Positions 14,082-14,835 of a stretch of 14,835 bases of DNA are shown here, piece by piece; position 1 is the first letter of the stretch, and each line of letters opens with the position of its first letter. A model generated the notes under the pieces. It made no database searches. It saw nothing but the letters and a program-made list of their open reading frames with translations, and was not told the origin of the DNA. Source of the stretch: JAIRVZ01 sp031553415 (GTDB lineage: Bacteria > Bacteroidota > Bacteroidia > Bacteroidales > Azobacteroidaceae); assembly GCA_031553415.1 (NCBI GenBank), contig JAVBLO010000114.1:1-14835 (forward strand). The letters run 5' to 3'. Both the position numbers and the translations under genes were made by a program.

Positions 14082-14835
14082 TTACATGATGGATTTGATT
14101 TGTTCAACCGATAATCCGGTGAGTTTGGATATAATTTCAGTAGAAAGACCCTCTTTCAAGCAATTTTGAGCTATCAGGATTTTTTCTTTCTCCATACCTT
14201 TCTCCATTCCTTCTTCCCGACCTTTCATCAAACCTTCCTCCATCCCTTCTTCTTTGCCTATTCTTTTACCCTTTTCCTCTGCAAATTCCATCGCATTCTG
14301 GACATCGGCATATTCTTCGATACTTTTCTTATACTCTTTCATCTCCGCAGGTGTTAATTGTGAAATCTCGGCATAGCGAAATAATTTTTCAAATATTTTT
14401 CCTTTTAGTTCGGGAGGACATCTGTCAAAGGTCGGCAATTTCTTTAACAAATAAAGCCAACGTTCAAAATTTGTCTCCAATTCCTTCAATATCTTTGTGA
14501 ACTTAGGTAATTCTATGTATTTGTAAGACAGTTTGTCATAAAAAACTTTACCAGTTTGTTCATCAATCAGCTTTATACTGTGATGATAAGAACTTTCATC
14601 ATCAAACAGTACAAAGTCCACAATGGCGATTGTAAATACAGCATCTAACCTGAAATTCCATTTCCCTTTTACCGCTTGCGACTGTATGGGAAAGGTGGAG
14701 TAATAAATACTCCTGTCTTTGAAATAGGCTTGCTGCACTTTCTGCATTTCGACTATAAAATATTTACCACAGTCGGTTTTGCAGTAGATGTCAAAGACTA
14801 CTTTGCGCTCGTTTTGCCCATTCCCCAATTGTTCG
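14082..14835 (-). CDS. Rpn/PD-(D/E)XK nuclease family ('transposase'-like) protein, 5' end outside window
   Basis: The frame runs without a stop to the right edge, and the residues at the edge (EQLGNGQNERKVVFDIYC) fall in the middle of the family's N-terminal domain, so about 60 residues and the true start lie outside. A TTG at 14826-14828 is not a credible start. Visible catalytic features: the aspartate in VVFDIYC and the E-x-Q of FIVEMQ, the usual D...ExQ variant of PD-(D/E)XK in Rpn-like proteins. After the nuclease domain comes a highly charged helical segment with repeated EEGMEEG/KGMEKEK units, then a C-terminal helix pair ending GLSVEQIKSIM. Rpn proteins are DNA endonucleases that raise RecA-independent recombination in E. 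coli; related Bacteroidetes copies are abundant and annotated as transposases, without proven transposition. It is followed by a hairpin (14017-14054). Confidence 0.88.
   Translation of the reverse strand, partial: EQLGNGQNERKVVFDIYCKTDCGKYFIVEMQKVQQAYFKDRSIYYSTFPIQSQAVKGKWNFRLDAVFTIAIVDFVLFDDESSYHHSIKLIDEQTGKVFYDKLSYKYIELPKFTKILKELETNFERWLYLLKKLPTFDRCPPELKGKIFEKLFRYAEISQLTPAEMKEYKKSIEEYADVQNAMEFAEEKGKRIGKEEGMEEGLMKGREEGMEKGMEKEKILIAQNCLKEGLSTEIISKLTGLSVEQIKSIM

Noticed and set aside
14082..14835. PD-(D/E)XK gene as proof of an active insertion sequence
   Set aside because: No terminal inverted repeats or target duplication are visible, and the family's 'transposase' label does not rest on shown transposition.

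Overview
The window looks like a chromosomal segment of a low-GC member of the Bacteroidales. Several upstream regions carry the Bacteroidetes -7 promoter motif TAnnTTTG, start codons follow A-rich leaders instead of Shine-Dalgarno sequences, and the ATP-type PEP carboxykinase, the AAA_14/DUF4143 ATPase, the PD-(D/E)XK 'transposase' relative and the XRE-cupin regulator are all gene types common in that order. I cannot place the genus; this is inference from gene content.

Layout. Positions 1-1998 are accessory in character: a possible gene tail at the left edge, an almost empty stretch with a terminator, a DUF4143 ATPase on the minus strand, then an empty stretch leading to tRNA-Ser(GCU), also minus. 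Back-to-back promoters between the tRNA and mltG drive the two in opposite directions. On the plus strand, 2229-6851 is a tight four-gene unit: mltG (peptidoglycan strand-length control), a DPM1-like GT2 glycosyltransferase, a DUF288/STELLO-like glycosyltransferase and a polytopic membrane protein with a C-terminal TPR domain. Gaps are 2-7 bases. A nucleotide-sugar-using GT2 plus a multi-membrane-spanning partner suggests a lipid-linked sugar made inside and used outside the inner membrane. This is the least described part of the window.

A perfect bidirectional terminator separates that unit from pckA (minus, gluconeogenic/fermentative PEP carboxykinase). Behind pckA, divergently, lies a stump of a lipoprotein gene whose end runs into the 3' end of the next minus-strand gene.

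From 13583 down to 8871 on the minus strand runs proC, an XRE-cupin regulator, an AMP-forming acyl-CoA synthetase and a secreted GHL10 glycosyl hydrolase-like protein. The first two are 6 bases apart. The next two gaps (87 and 99 bases) are each almost filled by one very long hairpin (27 and 29 bp) built of three tandem short units and ending 15-16 bases before the next start codon. No TAnnTTTG motif and no U-tract lie in these gaps on the coding strand, so they look like neither ordinary promoters nor ordinary terminators.

The right end holds a gap of about 500 bases with a gene-remnant-like frame and a hairpin, then a 5'-truncated Rpn/PD-(D/E)XK family gene cut by the window edge.

I found no CRISPR array, complete insertion sequence, prophage or obvious new defence system. 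The best candidates for something undescribed are the paired intercistronic hairpins and the mltG-linked glycosyltransferase unit.
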